Notes: generated by a model not told the origin, from the sequence alone. A DNA stretch of 64,000 nucleotides from Zavarzinia compransoris (GCF_003173055.1 NZ_QGLF01000004.1:248001-312000), one strand, 5' to 3'. Counted from the stretch's first letter, positions 31,767-43,792 are shown. Numbers and translations: made by a program.

Positions 31767-31784
31767 CTTTCGTAATCAATAGGG

Positions 31785-34169
<2,385 letters not shown>

Positions 34170-34179
34170 GGTGAAACGA

Positions 34180-34220
34180 GAACAAAACAGGATTGCGGGC
34201 GGGAACAAATAAGGTACATT
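34180..34220 (+). promoter_or_regulatory. recA promoter with GAAC-N7 SOS-like boxes
   Basis: GAAC-AAATAAG-GTAC (34203-34217) matches the alphaproteobacterial LexA box GAAC-N7-GAAC at 7 of 8 bases; GAAC-AAAACAG-GATT (34180-34194) matches at 6. A TTGCGG / TACATT pair with 16-base spacing (34193-34220) overlaps both, so LexA binding would block the promoter. Confidence 0.5.
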
Positions 34221-34302
34221 GAGGGCCAAGGGAAAACCGCTCGGGGCCCTGCATTGGCGGGTTGAAACGCGCCGGGGGCTTTGGAATAAGGAGGTCCTCT
34301 AC

Positions 34303-35385
34303 ATGTCGTCGCCAGCCTTGCGCCTCGTCGGATCGGAAAACATGGACAAGCAGAAGGCCCTCGAGGCCGCTCTCGGGCAGATTGAACGCGCCTTCGGCAA
34401 GGGCTCGGTGATGAAGCTCGGCGCCCGCGAAAGCGCGGTGGAGGCCGAGGCGGTCTCGACCGGCTCGCTCGGGCTCGACATCGCCCTCGGCATCGGCGGC
34501 CTGCCGCGCGGCCGCATCGTCGAGATCTACGGCCCCGAATCCTCGGGCAAGACCACGCTCGCCCTTCAGGTCGTCGCCAATGCCCAGCGCAAGGGCGGCA
34601 TCTGCGCCTTCGTCGACGCGGAACATGCGCTCGACCCGATCTATGCCCGCAAGCTCGGCGTCGACGTCGACGAATTGCTGATCTCCCAGCCCGACACCGG
34701 CGAACAGGCGCTGGAAATCGCCGATACGCTGGTCCGCTCCGGCGCGGTCGAAGTGCTGGTGATCGATTCGGTGGCGGCGCTCACGCCCCGCGCCGAACTC
34801 GAGGGCGAGATGGGCGATTCCCATGTCGGCCTCCAGGCCCGCCTGATGTCCCAGGCCCTGCGCAAGCTGACCGGCTCGATCTCCAAGTCGAACTGCATGG
34901 TGATCTTCATCAACCAGATCCGCCAGAAGATCGGCGTGATGTTCGGCAATCCGGAAACCACCACCGGCGGCAATGCCCTGAAGTTCTATGCCTCGGTCCG
35001 TCTCGACATCCGCCGCATCGGCGCGATCAAGGACAAGGAAGAGGTGGTCGGCAACCAGACCAAGGTGAAGGTGGTCAAGAACAAGATGGCGCCGCCGTTC
35101 AAGGAAGCGCTGTTCGATATCATGTATGGCGAAGGCACCTCGAAGACCGGCGAATTGATCGACCTCGGCATCAAGGCCGGCATCGTCGACAAGTCGGGCT
35201 CGTGGTTCTCCTACGACAGCCAGCGCATCGGCCAGGGCCGCGAGAACGCCAAGACTTTCCTCGCCAGCCACCCCGAGATGGCGGACGAGATCGAGCGGAA
35301 GATCCGCGCCAATGCCGGCATCGTTTCCGCCGCGATGACCGGCAGCCCGGAGGCCGACGCCGAAGGCTCGGCCGAGGACGCGTAA
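34303..35385 (+). CDS. recA: Recombinase RecA
   Basis: 360 residues from ATG 34303, which follows a near-perfect AAGGAGGTC ribosome site; upstream in-frame codons lack one. Walker [10 protein letters not shown], the EHALDP segment, [20 protein letters not shown] (L2 loop and neighbours) and the acidic C-terminus are standard. SOS-like boxes precede it and two hairpins follow. Confidence 0.98.
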   Translation: MSSPALRLVGSENMDKQKALEAALGQIERAFGKGSVMKLGARESAVEAEAVSTGSLGLDIALGIGGLPRGRIVEIYGPESSGKTTLALQVVANAQRKGGICAFVDAEHALDPIYARKLGVDVDELLISQPDTGEQALEIADTLVRSGAVEVLVIDSVAALTPRAELEGEMGDSHVGLQARLMSQALRKLTGSISKSNCMVIFINQIRQKIGVMFGNPETTTGGNALKFYASVRLDIRRIGAIKDKEEVVGNQTKVKVVKNKMAPPFKEALFDIMYGEGTSKTGELIDLGIKAGIVDKSGSWFSYDSQRIGQGRENAKTFLASHPEMADEIERKIRANAGIVSAAMTGSPEADAEGSAEDA

Positions 35386-35401
35386 GCGCGTTTCCCTTAC
35401 C

Positions 35402-35477
35402 CCACGGGAAGCCGCGTGCCCCGCGTTCCCGTGGCCCCTCGAAGCCCCCTTCCGGTCAGGGAAGGGGGCTTCTCTTT
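35402..35477. terminator. Two tandem hairpins between recA and the aldehyde dehydrogenase gene
   Basis: CCACGGGAA / TTCCCGTGG (35402-35434) has a 9-bp stem and a 15-base loop. GAAGCCCCCTTCC / GGAAGGGGGCTTC (35441-35472) has a 13-bp stem and is followed by TCTTTGT. The second is a strong bidirectional intrinsic terminator for these convergent genes. Confidence 0.85.
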
Positions 35478-35478
35478 G

Positions 35479-36978
35479 TCAGCGGATGCTGATCCAGGTC
35501 GATTTCAGCTGGGTGTATTTTTCCATGGCGTGAAGCGAGCGGTCGCGGCCGGTGCCCGACTGCTTGACCCCGCCGAAGGGCACGGTGATATCGTCCTCGT
35601 CCCAGCCGTTGATCCAGACGAGGCCGGCGCGCAGGGCCCGCGCCGCCTTCAGCGCCTTGTCGATGTCCTTGGTCCAGATCGCGGAGGCGAGGCCGTAGAT
35701 CGTGCCGTTGCCGATGCGGATCGCCTCGTCCAGCCCGTTGAAGGTGATGGTCGAGAGTACGGGGCCGAAGATTTCTTCCTGGGCGATGCGGGCGGTCGGG
35801 CTGACCTTGTCGAAGACCGTCGGCTCGATGTAGTAGCCGCCGCTCTCGATCCGGGCGCGCTTGCCGCCCAGGCGGATCTCGCCGCCGTCCGCGCGCCCGG
35901 TCTCGATATAGCCGAGCACCCGTTTCATCTGCTTCTCATCGACGATCGCGCCCATTTTCGTCGCGGGGTCGAGCGGGTTGCCCGGCTGGATGGTGGCGGT
36001 GACCCGGGCGAGGCGGTCGAGGAATTCCTCCTTGATCGGCTCCTCGACCAGGAGGCGGGAACCGGCGGTGCAGACTTCGCCCTGATTGAAGAAGATGCCC
36101 CAGGCGGCCTTGGTCGCGGCGAGCTCCAGGTCGCCGCAGTCGGCCATCACGATATGCGGCGACTTGCCCCCGCATTCGAGGCTGACCAGCTTCATGTTCG
36201 AGCGCCCGGCATATTCGAGGAAATATTTCCCCACCTGGGTCGAACCGGTGAAGGTGACCGCATCGACATCCATATGCAGGCCGAGCGCCGCGCCCGCGGT
36301 CTCGCCGAAGCCGGGCACGACATTCAGCACGCCGTCCGGCAGGCCGGCCTCGGCCGCGATCTCGGCCAGGCGCAGCGCGGTCAGGGGCGATTGCTCGGCC
36401 GGCTTCAGCACCACCGAATTGCCGGTGGCAAGCGCCGGGCCCAGCTTCCAGCAGGCCATCAGCAGGGGGAAGTTCCACGGCACCACGGCGGCGACCACGC
36501 CCACCGGTTCCCGCGTCACCAGGCCGAGGGCATTGTGGGCGGTCGGGGCGATCTCGTCGTAAACCTTGTCGATCGCCTCGGCATACCATTGGATCGTATT
36601 GGCGGCGGCGGGCACGTCCACCGCCAGGGAATCGCTGATCGGCTTGCCCATGTCGAGGGTTTCGAGCAGGGCCAGTTCGTCGGCATGCTTGCGCATGAGG
36701 TCGGCGAAGCGCAGCAGGATCTTCTTCCGCCCGCGCGGCGCCATGCGCGACCAGGAACCGCTGTCGAACGCCTTGCGGGCGGCGGCGACGGCATGGTCGA
36801 CATCCTCGGCCTCGCAGGCGGAAACCTGGGTCAGCAGGCGGCCGTCGGCCGGCGAGAGGCGGGAGAAGGTCTTGCCCGAAAGGGCGGGCACGAAGCGGCC
36901 GCCGACGAAGGCGAGATGGCGGAACGACAGCGCGCCGGCACGCGCTTCCCATTGTTCGAGCGTCAGGGCGGCAGCCAT
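35479..36978 (-). CDS. Aldehyde dehydrogenase, PuuC/gamma-aminobutyraldehyde type
   Basis: 499 residues, NAD(P)-dependent. VVAAVVPWNFPLLMACWKLG and GSTQVGKYF bind cofactor; the general base Glu is in LECGGKSPHIV and the nucleophile Cys in FNQGEVCTAGSRLLV. The WINGWDEDDITVPFGGVKQS and GTGRDRSLHAMEKYTQLKST end resembles PuuC-type enzymes that oxidise gamma-glutamyl-gamma-aminobutyraldehyde and related amino-aldehydes. That would connect with putrescine made by aguA/aguB, but the exact substrate cannot be read from the sequence. Confidence 0.85.
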   Translation of the reverse strand: MAAALTLEQWEARAGALSFRHLAFVGGRFVPALSGKTFSRLSPADGRLLTQVSACEAEDVDHAVAAARKAFDSGSWSRMAPRGRKKILLRFADLMRKHADELALLETLDMGKPISDSLAVDVPAAANTIQWYAEAIDKVYDEIAPTAHNALGLVTREPVGVVAAVVPWNFPLLMACWKLGPALATGNSVVLKPAEQSPLTALRLAEIAAEAGLPDGVLNVVPGFGETAGAALGLHMDVDAVTFTGSTQVGKYFLEYAGRSNMKLVSLECGGKSPHIVMADCGDLELAATKAAWGIFFNQGEVCTAGSRLLVEEPIKEEFLDRLARVTATIQPGNPLDPATKMGAIVDEKQMKRVLGYIETGRADGGEIRLGGKRARIESGGYYIEPTVFDKVSPTARIAQEEIFGPVLSTITFNGLDEAIRIGNGTIYGLASAIWTKDIDKALKAARALRAGLVWINGWDEDDITVPFGGVKQSGTGRDRSLHAMEKYTQLKSTWISIR

Positions 36979-37091
36979 CGATTCCTCCAGCGCAGAAACG
37001 GCAATGGCGGCACCTTACGGGCCGCCATTGGCGTGAACAAGCGGGGGCGTGAACAAGCGGGGGAGCCGCAGATCAGAGCCGCGGCAGCGCC

Positions 37092-37259
37092 TTACTTGAT
37101 CTTGGTTTCCTTGAACTCGACATGCTTGCGCACGATCGGGTCGTATTTCTTCAGGGACAGCTTCTCGGTCTTGGTCCGCGGATTCTTCTTGGTCACGTAG
37201 AAGTAACCGGTCTCGGCGGTGCTGAGGAGCTTGATCTTCAGCGTATTCGGCTTTGCCAT
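37092..37259 (-). CDS. rpmG: 50S ribosomal protein L33
   Basis: 55 residues: [20 protein letters not shown] then [20 protein letters not shown] and [15 protein letters not shown]. This is the zinc-free L33 form (no CxxC pairs), typical of alphaproteobacteria. Stand-alone gene, TAA at 37092. Confidence 0.96.
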   Translation of the reverse strand: MAKPNTLKIKLLSTAETGYFYVTKKNPRTKTEKLSLKKYDPIVRKHVEFKETKIK

Positions 37260-37337
37260 GACAGACTCCAGCAGGCGCGGTTCTCTCGTAGCGCCTCGAA
37301 AAAATGAACCGCGAACATACTCGGGCCGGCGCTCTTG

Positions 37338-38504
37338 TCAAGATTTACGGCAGAGATCGCGCAAGGCATAAAGCGCGAAGGCGCAACACGACAGGCCCAG
37401 GGCGAAAGGCAGGCCCAGGCGGCCGGCAAGATCGAGCGCGGCGCCCCCGACCGGCGGCCCGACCAGGGCGCCGAGACCGTAGAAGATGACGAAGGCGGCA
37501 TTGGCCGTGGTCAGGTCCGGCCCCGAGAAGCGCTGCCCGAGCAGGGTCAGGCCGACGGTATAGATCCCCATCAAAGCCCCGCCCATGACCACGAGCAGGG
37601 GCGCCACGGCCATGGTCCCGATCAGCAGCGGCAGGCCGATCGCGCCGCCGACCCCGACCAGGGCGCAGCCGATCAGCATGCGATGGCGCCCGACCCGGTC
37701 GGAGGCCCAGCCGATCGGGATCTGCAGCAGGATATTGCCGAGGCCGAGCCAGATCATCAGCCGGGCGGCGCCAAGCTCGGTCAGGCCGCCCTGCACGCCC
37801 CAGACCGGCAGCAGCGACAGCATGCCCGACTCGATGGCGCCCGCCAGCAGGGCGGCCAGCACCGGCGTCGGCGCCGAGCGAGCGATGCCGGCAAGGCTGG
37901 CGCTGCCATGGGTATCGAAGGGCGGCAGGTGGCGCCGCGCCAGATTGACCGGCAGCATGCCGGCCGCGGTCGCCAGGGCCACGGTGGCGAAGGGGGCGAT
38001 GCCCTCGATCCCGGTGACCTGCACCACCACCGGGCCGATGGTATGGCCGACGGCCATGGCGGTCGCATAGATGCCCATGATCCGGCCGCGGTGGCTGTTG
38101 CCGGCAAGATGGCCGATCCAGGCTTCCGAGGTGATGAAGAGGCCGGTGATCGCCACATTCATCAGGAAGCGCAGCACGAACCACGCGGCCAGCGAGGGCA
38201 GCAGGGGAAAGGCGATCAGGGTCGTGGCCGCCAGCAGCAGGCAACCCTGGATGAAGGGCATGACGCCGAAGCGGCGGATCAGGCGCGGCACCAGGGGCGC
38301 GCTGGCCAGGGTGGCGGCCCCGGTCATGGCGGCATTGGCGCCGATCAGCCAGCCTTCCACCCCTTGCGCCTCGAGCAGCAGGGCGAGCAGGGGCAGGGTC
38401 AGGCTGTAGGTCATGCCGACCGTGGTGATGCAGACGATGATGCCCCCGATGCTGAGCGCGACCCGCCCGTCGAGCCGGCCGTGCCGGTCGATGACGGCGC
38501 TCAT
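37338..38504 (-). CDS. Major facilitator superfamily transporter
   Basis: 388 residues, about 12 membrane helices. The MFS loop 2-3 signature appears as APLVPRLIRRFGVMP and the mirrored ASDRVGRHRMLIG between helices 8 and 9. TSEAWIGHLAGNSHRGRIMG resembles the YcaD/UhpC-like small MFS group. Substrate unknown. ATG at 38504 overlaps the stop of the upstream NUDIX gene. Confidence 0.88.
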   Translation of the reverse strand: MSAVIDRHGRLDGRVALSIGGIIVCITTVGMTYSLTLPLLALLLEAQGVEGWLIGANAAMTGAATLASAPLVPRLIRRFGVMPFIQGCLLLAATTLIAFPLLPSLAAWFVLRFLMNVAITGLFITSEAWIGHLAGNSHRGRIMGIYATAMAVGHTIGPVVVQVTGIEGIAPFATVALATAAGMLPVNLARRHLPPFDTHGSASLAGIARSAPTPVLAALLAGAIESGMLSLLPVWGVQGGLTELGAARLMIWLGLGNILLQIPIGWASDRVGRHRMLIGCALVGVGGAIGLPLLIGTMAVAPLLVVMGGALMGIYTVGLTLLGQRFSGPDLTTANAAFVIFYGLGALVGPPVGGAALDLAGRLGLPFALGLSCCAFALYALRDLCRKS

Positions 38505-39037
38505 CGCCGGACGATCAGGGCGCGGCCCCGCCGGTAGGTCAGGGTCAGCACCCCGTCCGGGCCGCCGCGGTCCCGGGCGATGGCCTCGTCCAGCATCAAT
38601 TCGGTTACATCCATCAGGGGCAGGCGCCGGGCCTCGCCCAGGGGCAGCCAAAGCAGGTCGGTGAATTCGCCGTTGGTCACCAGGGGCGCGGCGCGGCAGG
38701 CCGGATCGGCCCGGGTGATGAAGAAGCGGGCGTCGAAACGGATCGGGCTTTCGCTCGGCGTGATCGCCCGGCCGAGGGGGGCGAGCCGGGCGGGATCGAC
38801 CGCCAGGCCGGTTTCCTCGGCGGTTTCGCGGACGGCGGCGGCACGGAAGCGGTCGCCGCCGGCGCGCAGGTCCGCGGCATCGACCCGGCCGCCGGGAAAG
38901 ACCCAGGCATCGGGGGCGAAGCGGCTGCGGCTGGGCCGGCGGCCCATCAGCACGCTGCCCTCGGGGCCGATCAGGATCAGGCTGGCGGCGGGCTTGGCGC
39001 GCACCCGCCGGCCGGCCGGCTCAGCCCTCGTCGTCAT
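38501..39037 (-). CDS. NUDIX hydrolase
   Basis: 178 residues. WVFPGGRVDAADLRAGGDRF followed by RAAAVRETAEETGL gives the Nudix box REx2EExGL, with an insertion between the leading glycines and the REUXEE helix, as in the CoA-pyrophosphatase-like and NUDT19-like group. RFDARFFIT supports that group. Overlaps the MFS gene by 4 bases and the second NUDIX gene by 17. Confidence 0.85.
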   Translation of the reverse strand: MTTRAEPAGRRVRAKPAASLILIGPEGSVLMGRRPSRSRFAPDAWVFPGGRVDAADLRAGGDRFRAAAVRETAEETGLAVDPARLAPLGRAITPSESPIRFDARFFITRADPACRAAPLVTNGEFTDLLWLPLGEARRLPLMDVTELMLDEAIARDRGGPDGVLTLTYRRGRALIVRR

Positions 39038-39749
39038 GGCAGACCGTATGCTGGCCACGGCGGTGGGCGAAGGCGGGAATCCGCCGGTCAAGGCCGGCAA
39101 GGCGCCGGCCGATGACGTCGAGCACGACGCCGGTGATGCGCGGCAGGTCCAGTTGCGCCGCCTCGGGCAGGGGCACCCAGGCAACCTCGGTCAATTCGGG
39201 CGAGGGGCGGGCCTCGCCCCGGGCGGCACTCGCCGGGGCCAGGAAGAAGCGGGCGTGAAAACGCATCGGCCGATAGGGCGGGGTGATCGCCCGGGCGACA
39301 TAATCGAGGGCGGCAAGGTCCGGCACCAGGCCGGCGGCGGCGAAGGCGGCCAGCGGCCCCCGGTCCAGGCGGCCGGCCCGGGCATCGGGCGCGCCGATCA
39401 TCAGCCCGGTTTCCTCGAAGGTCTCGCGGATGGCGGCGACGCCGAGGCCATGGGCCCGGCGCGGCGGCGCGGCCCGGCCGAGGGGGGCGGCGACATCGGG
39501 GCGCAGCGCGGTCGCCGGCGTATAGAGATCGGCCCGGTCCAGCCGCCCGCCGGGGAACACCCATTGGTTGGGCATGAAGCGGTGCCCCTCGTGGCGCCGG
39601 CCCATGAGCAATTCCCAGCCGCTGCCGGCCGGGCGATGGAGGATCAGGGTCGCGGCATCGCGCGGGCGGACGGCACGGCGCAAGCCCTGGCGCTCGCCCG
39701 CGGTCGGGGCATTGAAGGGCGGGGCGGCGGGGGGAATATCGGCGGTCAT
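39021..39749 (-). CDS. NUDIX hydrolase, second tandem copy
   Basis: 242 residues from ATG 39749 (MTADIPPAAPP). NQWVFPGGRLDRADLYTPAT, then VAAIRETFEETGLMIGAP is the Nudix box with a longer insertion than in the neighbour; YRPMRFHARFFLAP aligns with the first copy. Similar order and wording indicate an old tandem duplication. An upstream in-frame ATG at 39842 would add an unlikely Pro-rich leader. Confidence 0.82.
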   Translation of the reverse strand: MTADIPPAAPPFNAPTAGERQGLRRAVRPRDAATLILHRPAGSGWELLMGRRHEGHRFMPNQWVFPGGRLDRADLYTPATALRPDVAAPLGRAAPPRRAHGLGVAAIRETFEETGLMIGAPDARAGRLDRGPLAAFAAAGLVPDLAALDYVARAITPPYRPMRFHARFFLAPASAARGEARPSPELTEVAWVPLPEAAQLDLPRITGVVLDVIGRRLAGLDRRIPAFAHRRGQHTVCHDDEG

Positions 39750-39907
39750 GACATTCGCTGGCAGGGCATTCGCTGGCGGGGCATCGGGCGGCTGTTCGGC
39801 CCATGGTGCCCGCCGCCGCGGCCCGGGGAAAGGCCGGCGCATGCATCGCCGCCCTGCCGAGGCGCAGGGCTTAAAGCCTTGACCCCGGTTTCATTCAAGG
39901 TTCCAGG

Positions 39908-41422
39908 TCAGTCCGAACTGCCGGCGCTGGCGGTGACGGTCGCGGTGGACGGCACTTTCAGGGCGATGCAGGAGACCGATTTCTGGCGCAGCTTCAGGCA
40001 GGTTTGGCGGGCGTCGTTCTCCGACAGGCCGACGAAACGGGCGCGATAGAGCTTGCCCTTGTCGTCGCTGCCCTGGTGCACCGCCCTCTGGGCGCCGCGC
40101 AGGGTGGCGGGCACCAGGCGGGCGGCGCCGTTCAGATGCTCCATGGCCGCATCCTGGCGGCGGAAGGCACCGATCTGGATGCCCCAGGACTCGCCCGAGG
40201 CTTCGCGGGCATGGGCGGCGGCGGCCTGGGCGTTCAGGGAACCGGCGGTCGCGGCGGGCTTGGCCGGGGCGGGGCGGGGCGGGGCGGCGGCCACGACCGG
40301 TGCCGGAGCCGGCGCCGGCGCAGGGGGCGGGGGGGCGGCGCCATAGGTGGCTTCGGCCAGATCCTCTTCGCCGCGGCTGATATCGGCGACCTTGGCATCG
40401 AGAGCGGCGGCGGCGACGGCGATATCGGCCGGGGCCGGGCTTGCGGCGGGCGCCGGGGCGGCGGCGACAGCGACGGCGCGCGGCGCGGCAACCGCATTCG
40501 GCTGCACCACCGGGGCGCCGGCGACCAGATCCGGCTGGGTCTTCAGGCGCAGCAGGGCGGCGTCCAGATATTGGATCATGCGGTCGTCGCGCGCCCGGGC
40601 GGAGGTGCCGCCGAAAATGGCGCCGACCAGATGGTGGCCGTCGCGCTTCACCGAAACCACCAGATTGAAGCCGGAGGCGCGGATATAGCCGGTCTTGATG
40701 CCGTTCGTGCCTTCGTAGCGGCCGAGCATGCGGTTGTGATTGGTGATCACCTTGCCGCCATAGCGCCACTGCTGGGTCGAGAACATGGGATAGAGATCCG
40801 GATGATCGCGCATCAGCGCGAGGCCGAGCTTCGCCATGTCGAAGGCGGAGGTCACCTGGTCCGGATCGGGCAGGCCGTTCGCATTGCGGAACAGGGTCTC
40901 GCCCATGCCCAGTTCGCGGGCGCGGGCGGTCATGCGGGCGGCGAAGGCTTCCTCCGAGCCGGCGATCGCCTCGGCCAGGACGACCGACATGTCGTTGGCC
41001 GACAGGGTGATCAGCGACATGATCGCGTTCTTCACCGAAATCTTCTGGCCGGGCTTCAGGCCCAGCTTGGTCGCCGGGCGCGAGGCGGCATTGGCCGAGA
41101 CGGTCAGCATCTGGTCCAGGGTCAGGCTGCCGGCCTTCACCGCGTCGAAGGTCATATAGATGGTCATCATCTTGGTCAGCGACGCCGGATGGCGCTGCGA
41201 TCCCGGGTTTTCCGAGAGGATGACCCGCCCGGTCGAACCGTCGAGAATGACCACCGAGGTCGGGGGGGCGGCCTGGGCCGCCGGCGCGGCCAGGGTGGCG
41301 GCGCCGAGGACGAGGGCCAGCGCCAGCAGCAACGGCACGGGGGCCCGCACGGGGCCCCGGCCGCCGGTGTTATGCGAATGGCCGGTCAATGCCGACCAGG
41401 CCCTTAACAGCGCACCACGCAT
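39908..41422 (-). CDS. D-alanyl-D-alanine carboxypeptidase with C-terminal SPOR domain
   Basis: 504 residues. Signal peptide to about residue 52. Serine peptidase S11 motifs in order: SLTKMMTIY (SxxK), SANDM (SxN) and KTGYIRASGFN (KTG). A long Ala/Pro-rich linker (about 315-415) leads to a SPOR domain (WGIQIGAFRRQDAAMEHLNG ... LYRARFVGLSENDARQTCLK), which binds denuded septal glycan. Such DacC/DacF-like proteins trim peptidoglycan pentapeptides at the division site. Confidence 0.92.
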   Translation of the reverse strand: MRGALLRAWSALTGHSHNTGGRGPVRAPVPLLLALALVLGAATLAAPAAQAAPPTSVVILDGSTGRVILSENPGSQRHPASLTKMMTIYMTFDAVKAGSLTLDQMLTVSANAASRPATKLGLKPGQKISVKNAIMSLITLSANDMSVVLAEAIAGSEEAFAARMTARARELGMGETLFRNANGLPDPDQVTSAFDMAKLGLALMRDHPDLYPMFSTQQWRYGGKVITNHNRMLGRYEGTNGIKTGYIRASGFNLVVSVKRDGHHLVGAIFGGTSARARDDRMIQYLDAALLRLKTQPDLVAGAPVVQPNAVAAPRAVAVAAAPAPAASPAPADIAVAAAALDAKVADISRGEEDLAEATYGAAPPPPAPAPAPAPVVAAAPPRPAPAKPAATAGSLNAQAAAAHAREASGESWGIQIGAFRRQDAAMEHLNGAARLVPATLRGAQRAVHQGSDDKGKLYRARFVGLSENDARQTCLKLRQKSVSCIALKVPSTATVTASAGSSD

Positions 41423-41618
41423 GGCTCGCCCCTGAATGATGGTGAATGCCCGATTCGACGATACGGTTCGAACGCCACTTTGTCCATGGAATCCGAAGGT
41501 TGCGGGCGGCGCTTGAGTCCAGGACTGAGGTTGTGCCGGCAAATTGCCGCGATTGCGCCCGCTTGGCGCCCCGGTTCGGGTGAGGCATGCTCTGGCCGGC
41601 TTTTCTGGAGTTGAGGCG

Positions 41619-42317
41619 ATGGTGACGATGCGGTCCACGAAGCGGCGTCCGGCGGCGGTGCTGGCGGCCTTGGCGGCGGCCCTGGCGGCGACGGCCTGCA
41701 TGCCGCGCGGACCGGCCGAGTTCAACCTCGGCCGCCTGCCCGGCTGGTACCGCTATCTCGCCGGCGACGACATCCGCCAGGCCTGCGCGGCCGGGGGCCC
41801 GGACCGGGTCCGCTTCGTCTACAACGCGGTCTGGACCGAGCAGGTACGTGCCTACGAACTGAAGTTCGCGGACTACGGTGCCCAGGTCGACCAATATGTC
41901 TGGGGCCCCGCCGCCTTGCTGGCCGGCACCACCAGCGGGCCGCAGATCCGGGCCGAGAAAGCCAATATCGGCATCGACCGCGCCCGCCTCGCCCGGCTGG
42001 AGCGGGCCATGGCCGCCTCCGACGTCCAGGGGCCGTCGCCGCAGGGCAAGTTCCTGCGCTCGGACAATTTCTATTGGGTGGTCGCCAGCTGCCGGCAGGG
42101 CCGCTTCCATTTCAACGCCTTCCAGGCCGGCGACGGCCGCTTCGAGGCCCTGACCTTCCCCGAGCAATTGTTCGAGGCCGACCGCACGGATATCGCCGTC
42201 AACCGGCCCCGGCGGCTGGACCTGCCGCCGCTCGCCGGCGCCCCGGACCGGGACGACGGCCTGATCTTCACCGTGCAGGTCTCGGGCGAGAGTCTCGATG
42301 TCGCCCGGTGGGATTGA
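41619..42317 (+). CDS. Putative lipoprotein, function unknown
   Basis: 232 residues. Signal sequence with lipobox LAATAC (Cys27). No family recognised. The mature part is globular-looking with conserved-type segments GRLPGWYRYLAGDDIRQACA, GPDRVRFVYNAVWTEQVRAY, YWVVASCRQGRFHFNAFQ and DDGLIFTVQVSGESLDVARW. Divergent from the DD-carboxypeptidase gene with a 196-base gap. A second ATG lies 9 bases downstream. Confidence 0.75.
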   Translation: MVTMRSTKRRPAAVLAALAAALAATACMPRGPAEFNLGRLPGWYRYLAGDDIRQACAAGGPDRVRFVYNAVWTEQVRAYELKFADYGAQVDQYVWGPAALLAGTTSGPQIRAEKANIGIDRARLARLERAMAASDVQGPSPQGKFLRSDNFYWVVASCRQGRFHFNAFQAGDGRFEALTFPEQLFEADRTDIAVNRPRRLDLPPLAGAPDRDDGLIFTVQVSGESLDVARWD

Positions 42318-42355
42318 CGCCGCGGCACGGCCCGGCTTGGTCTTTCGTCTAATTT

Positions 42356-42430
42356 TTGCTGCAACGCAACAATGTCCCTTGACTTGAGGGGGCATCGGGC
42401 GGAACTTATGCCCATGCCGCGTTGCAGCAA
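42356..42430 (+). promoter_or_regulatory. Phasin promoter region with inverted 10-mers
   Basis: TTGCTGCAAC (42356-42365) recurs inverted as GTTGCAGCAA (42421-42430). Between them lies a TTGACT -35 hexamer (42379-42384). TGC-rich repeats like these are the type of site bound by the PHB-responsive repressor PhaR in Paracoccus and relatives; the assignment here is inference. Confidence 0.45.
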
Positions 42431-42562
42431 CGGGCCGGCCGCTTGGGGGCCGGGGCGCTGCGGCGCCTAAACGACAGCGGGGCGATGGTGCTCCGCCACG
42501 GCGGGCCGGCGAGAACGAATGGCCGACCTGACCCACGAAGCATTTGCGAACGAGGGATCAAC

Positions 42563-43024
42563 ATGGCCGTCAAATCCAAAGCCGCCAAACCGGAGACTAC
42601 CGAAGTGACCGATACCGCGACCGAAACCATCAAGGCGACCACCGAACAGGTGAAGGGCAAGATCGACCAGGCCCTGAAGGCCTTCGAGGAAGCCGGCTCC
42701 GTCTCGAAGGAGACCTATGAGGCTTTCGTCTCTTCCTTCAACATCACCGTGAAGGGCATCGAGGGCGTGACCGCCGAGTCCGCCGCCTATGCCAAGAAGT
42801 CGGTGGAAGATTTCGTCGCCGCCTCCAAGGCGGTGGTCGGTGCGAAGAGCCTGCGTGAAGTCGTCGACCTGCAGAACGACTTCACCAAGGCCGCCTTCGA
42901 CGCCTTCCTCGCCTATACCAACAAGGTCGGCGAACTGACCGTGGCCTTCACGCAGGAAGCGGTCGAGCCCGTCTCCCGCCAGCTCGGCACGGCCTTCAAG
43001 AAGTTCGCCCAGCCGGTCGCCTGA
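42563..43024 (+). CDS. phaP: Phasin (polyhydroxyalkanoate granule protein)
   Basis: 153 residues, entirely helical. SNITVKG-type phasin-2 segment appears as YEAFVSSFNITVKGIEGVTA, followed by YAKKSVEDFVAASKAVVGAK and SLREVVDLQNDFTKAAFDAF. Phasins coat PHB granules. Lys/Thr-rich N-terminus. Strong AGGGATCAAC ribosome site; promoter repeats upstream and a T-tailed terminator downstream point to high, regulated expression. Confidence 0.93.
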   Translation: MAVKSKAAKPETTEVTDTATETIKATTEQVKGKIDQALKAFEEAGSVSKETYEAFVSSFNITVKGIEGVTAESAAYAKKSVEDFVAASKAVVGAKSLREVVDLQNDFTKAAFDAFLAYTNKVGELTVAFTQEAVEPVSRQLGTAFKKFAQPVA

Positions 43025-43100
43025 TCCGGCTGCTGCGAACCGCCGGCTTGCGTACCATGGCCGGCGAGGTTCGTTGCGTTCGTTGCTTGTGATTGCGATG

Positions 43101-43136
43101 GCCGGCACGATTCGTTCGTGCCGGCTTTCGTCTTTT
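43101..43136 (+). terminator. Rho-independent terminator after phasin
   Basis: GCCGGCACGA-TTCGT-TCGTGCCGGC, a 10-bp perfect stem, followed by TTTCGTCTTTT. It lies 76 bases past the phasin stop. Confidence 0.85.
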
Positions 43137-43323
43137 CGGGGCGCCGTCTTTTCGGGGCGCGTCCCCCGTGCCGCGCATGGCCCGTGCGCGCGGGCGAGGC
43201 TTGCCAAAGCCGGCAAAGCGCGCAGAATCGAATGATTAAATTGTCTGCCGGCCACGGCATCGACCCGGGCCCTGCATCGCCACCCCTGGACAAGCTGCCG
43301 GCTCAACCCAATCTATCGGATTG

Positions 43324-43689
43324 ATGTCCGCGACCATGACCAGTTCGACCGATCATCTCCTGGCCCGGGACCCCGTGATGACGGGGGACGACGACCACCA
43401 GACCGGCCTCCTGACCGCGACGCGCCCGAAGACGGCGCGTCCCCCCATGTATCGCGTCCTGCTGCTGAACGACGATTACACGCCGATGGAATTCGTCGTC
43501 CACGTTCTCGAACGCTTCTTCCACAAGAACCGGGAGGAGGCGACCCAGATCATGCTTCATGTGCACCAGAAGGGGATCGGGATCTGCGGTGTCTACACCT
43601 ACGAGGTGGCGGAGACGAAAGTGACCCAGGTGGTTGATTTCGCCCGTCGACACCAGCATCCGCTTCAATGCACCATGGAGAAGGAATAG
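43324..43689 (+). CDS. clpS: ATP-dependent Clp protease adaptor ClpS
   Basis: 121 residues. ClpS delivers N-end-rule substrates to Clp[22 protein letters not shown] is the substrate-binding signature, followed by [20 protein letters not shown] and the [12 protein letters not shown] strand. The unstructured N-terminal tail (about 40 residues) is longer than in E. coli. Start choice among 43324 and 43336 is open. clpA follows 103 bases later. Confidence 0.95.
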   Translation: MSATMTSSTDHLLARDPVMTGDDDHQTGLLTATRPKTARPPMYRVLLLNDDYTPMEFVVHVLERFFHKNREEATQIMLHVHQKGIGICGVYTYEVAETKVTQVVDFARRHQHPLQCTMEKE

Positions 43690-43792
43690 GCGCGGGGTCT
43701 TCGCCGGCCTTTGCGCCTAGCCGCCCCTCCGTCGAGGGGAACGGTCGGTGTGGTCGCCCGTCCGGCGGCCGACGCAAAGTGGGAGGTGTGCC

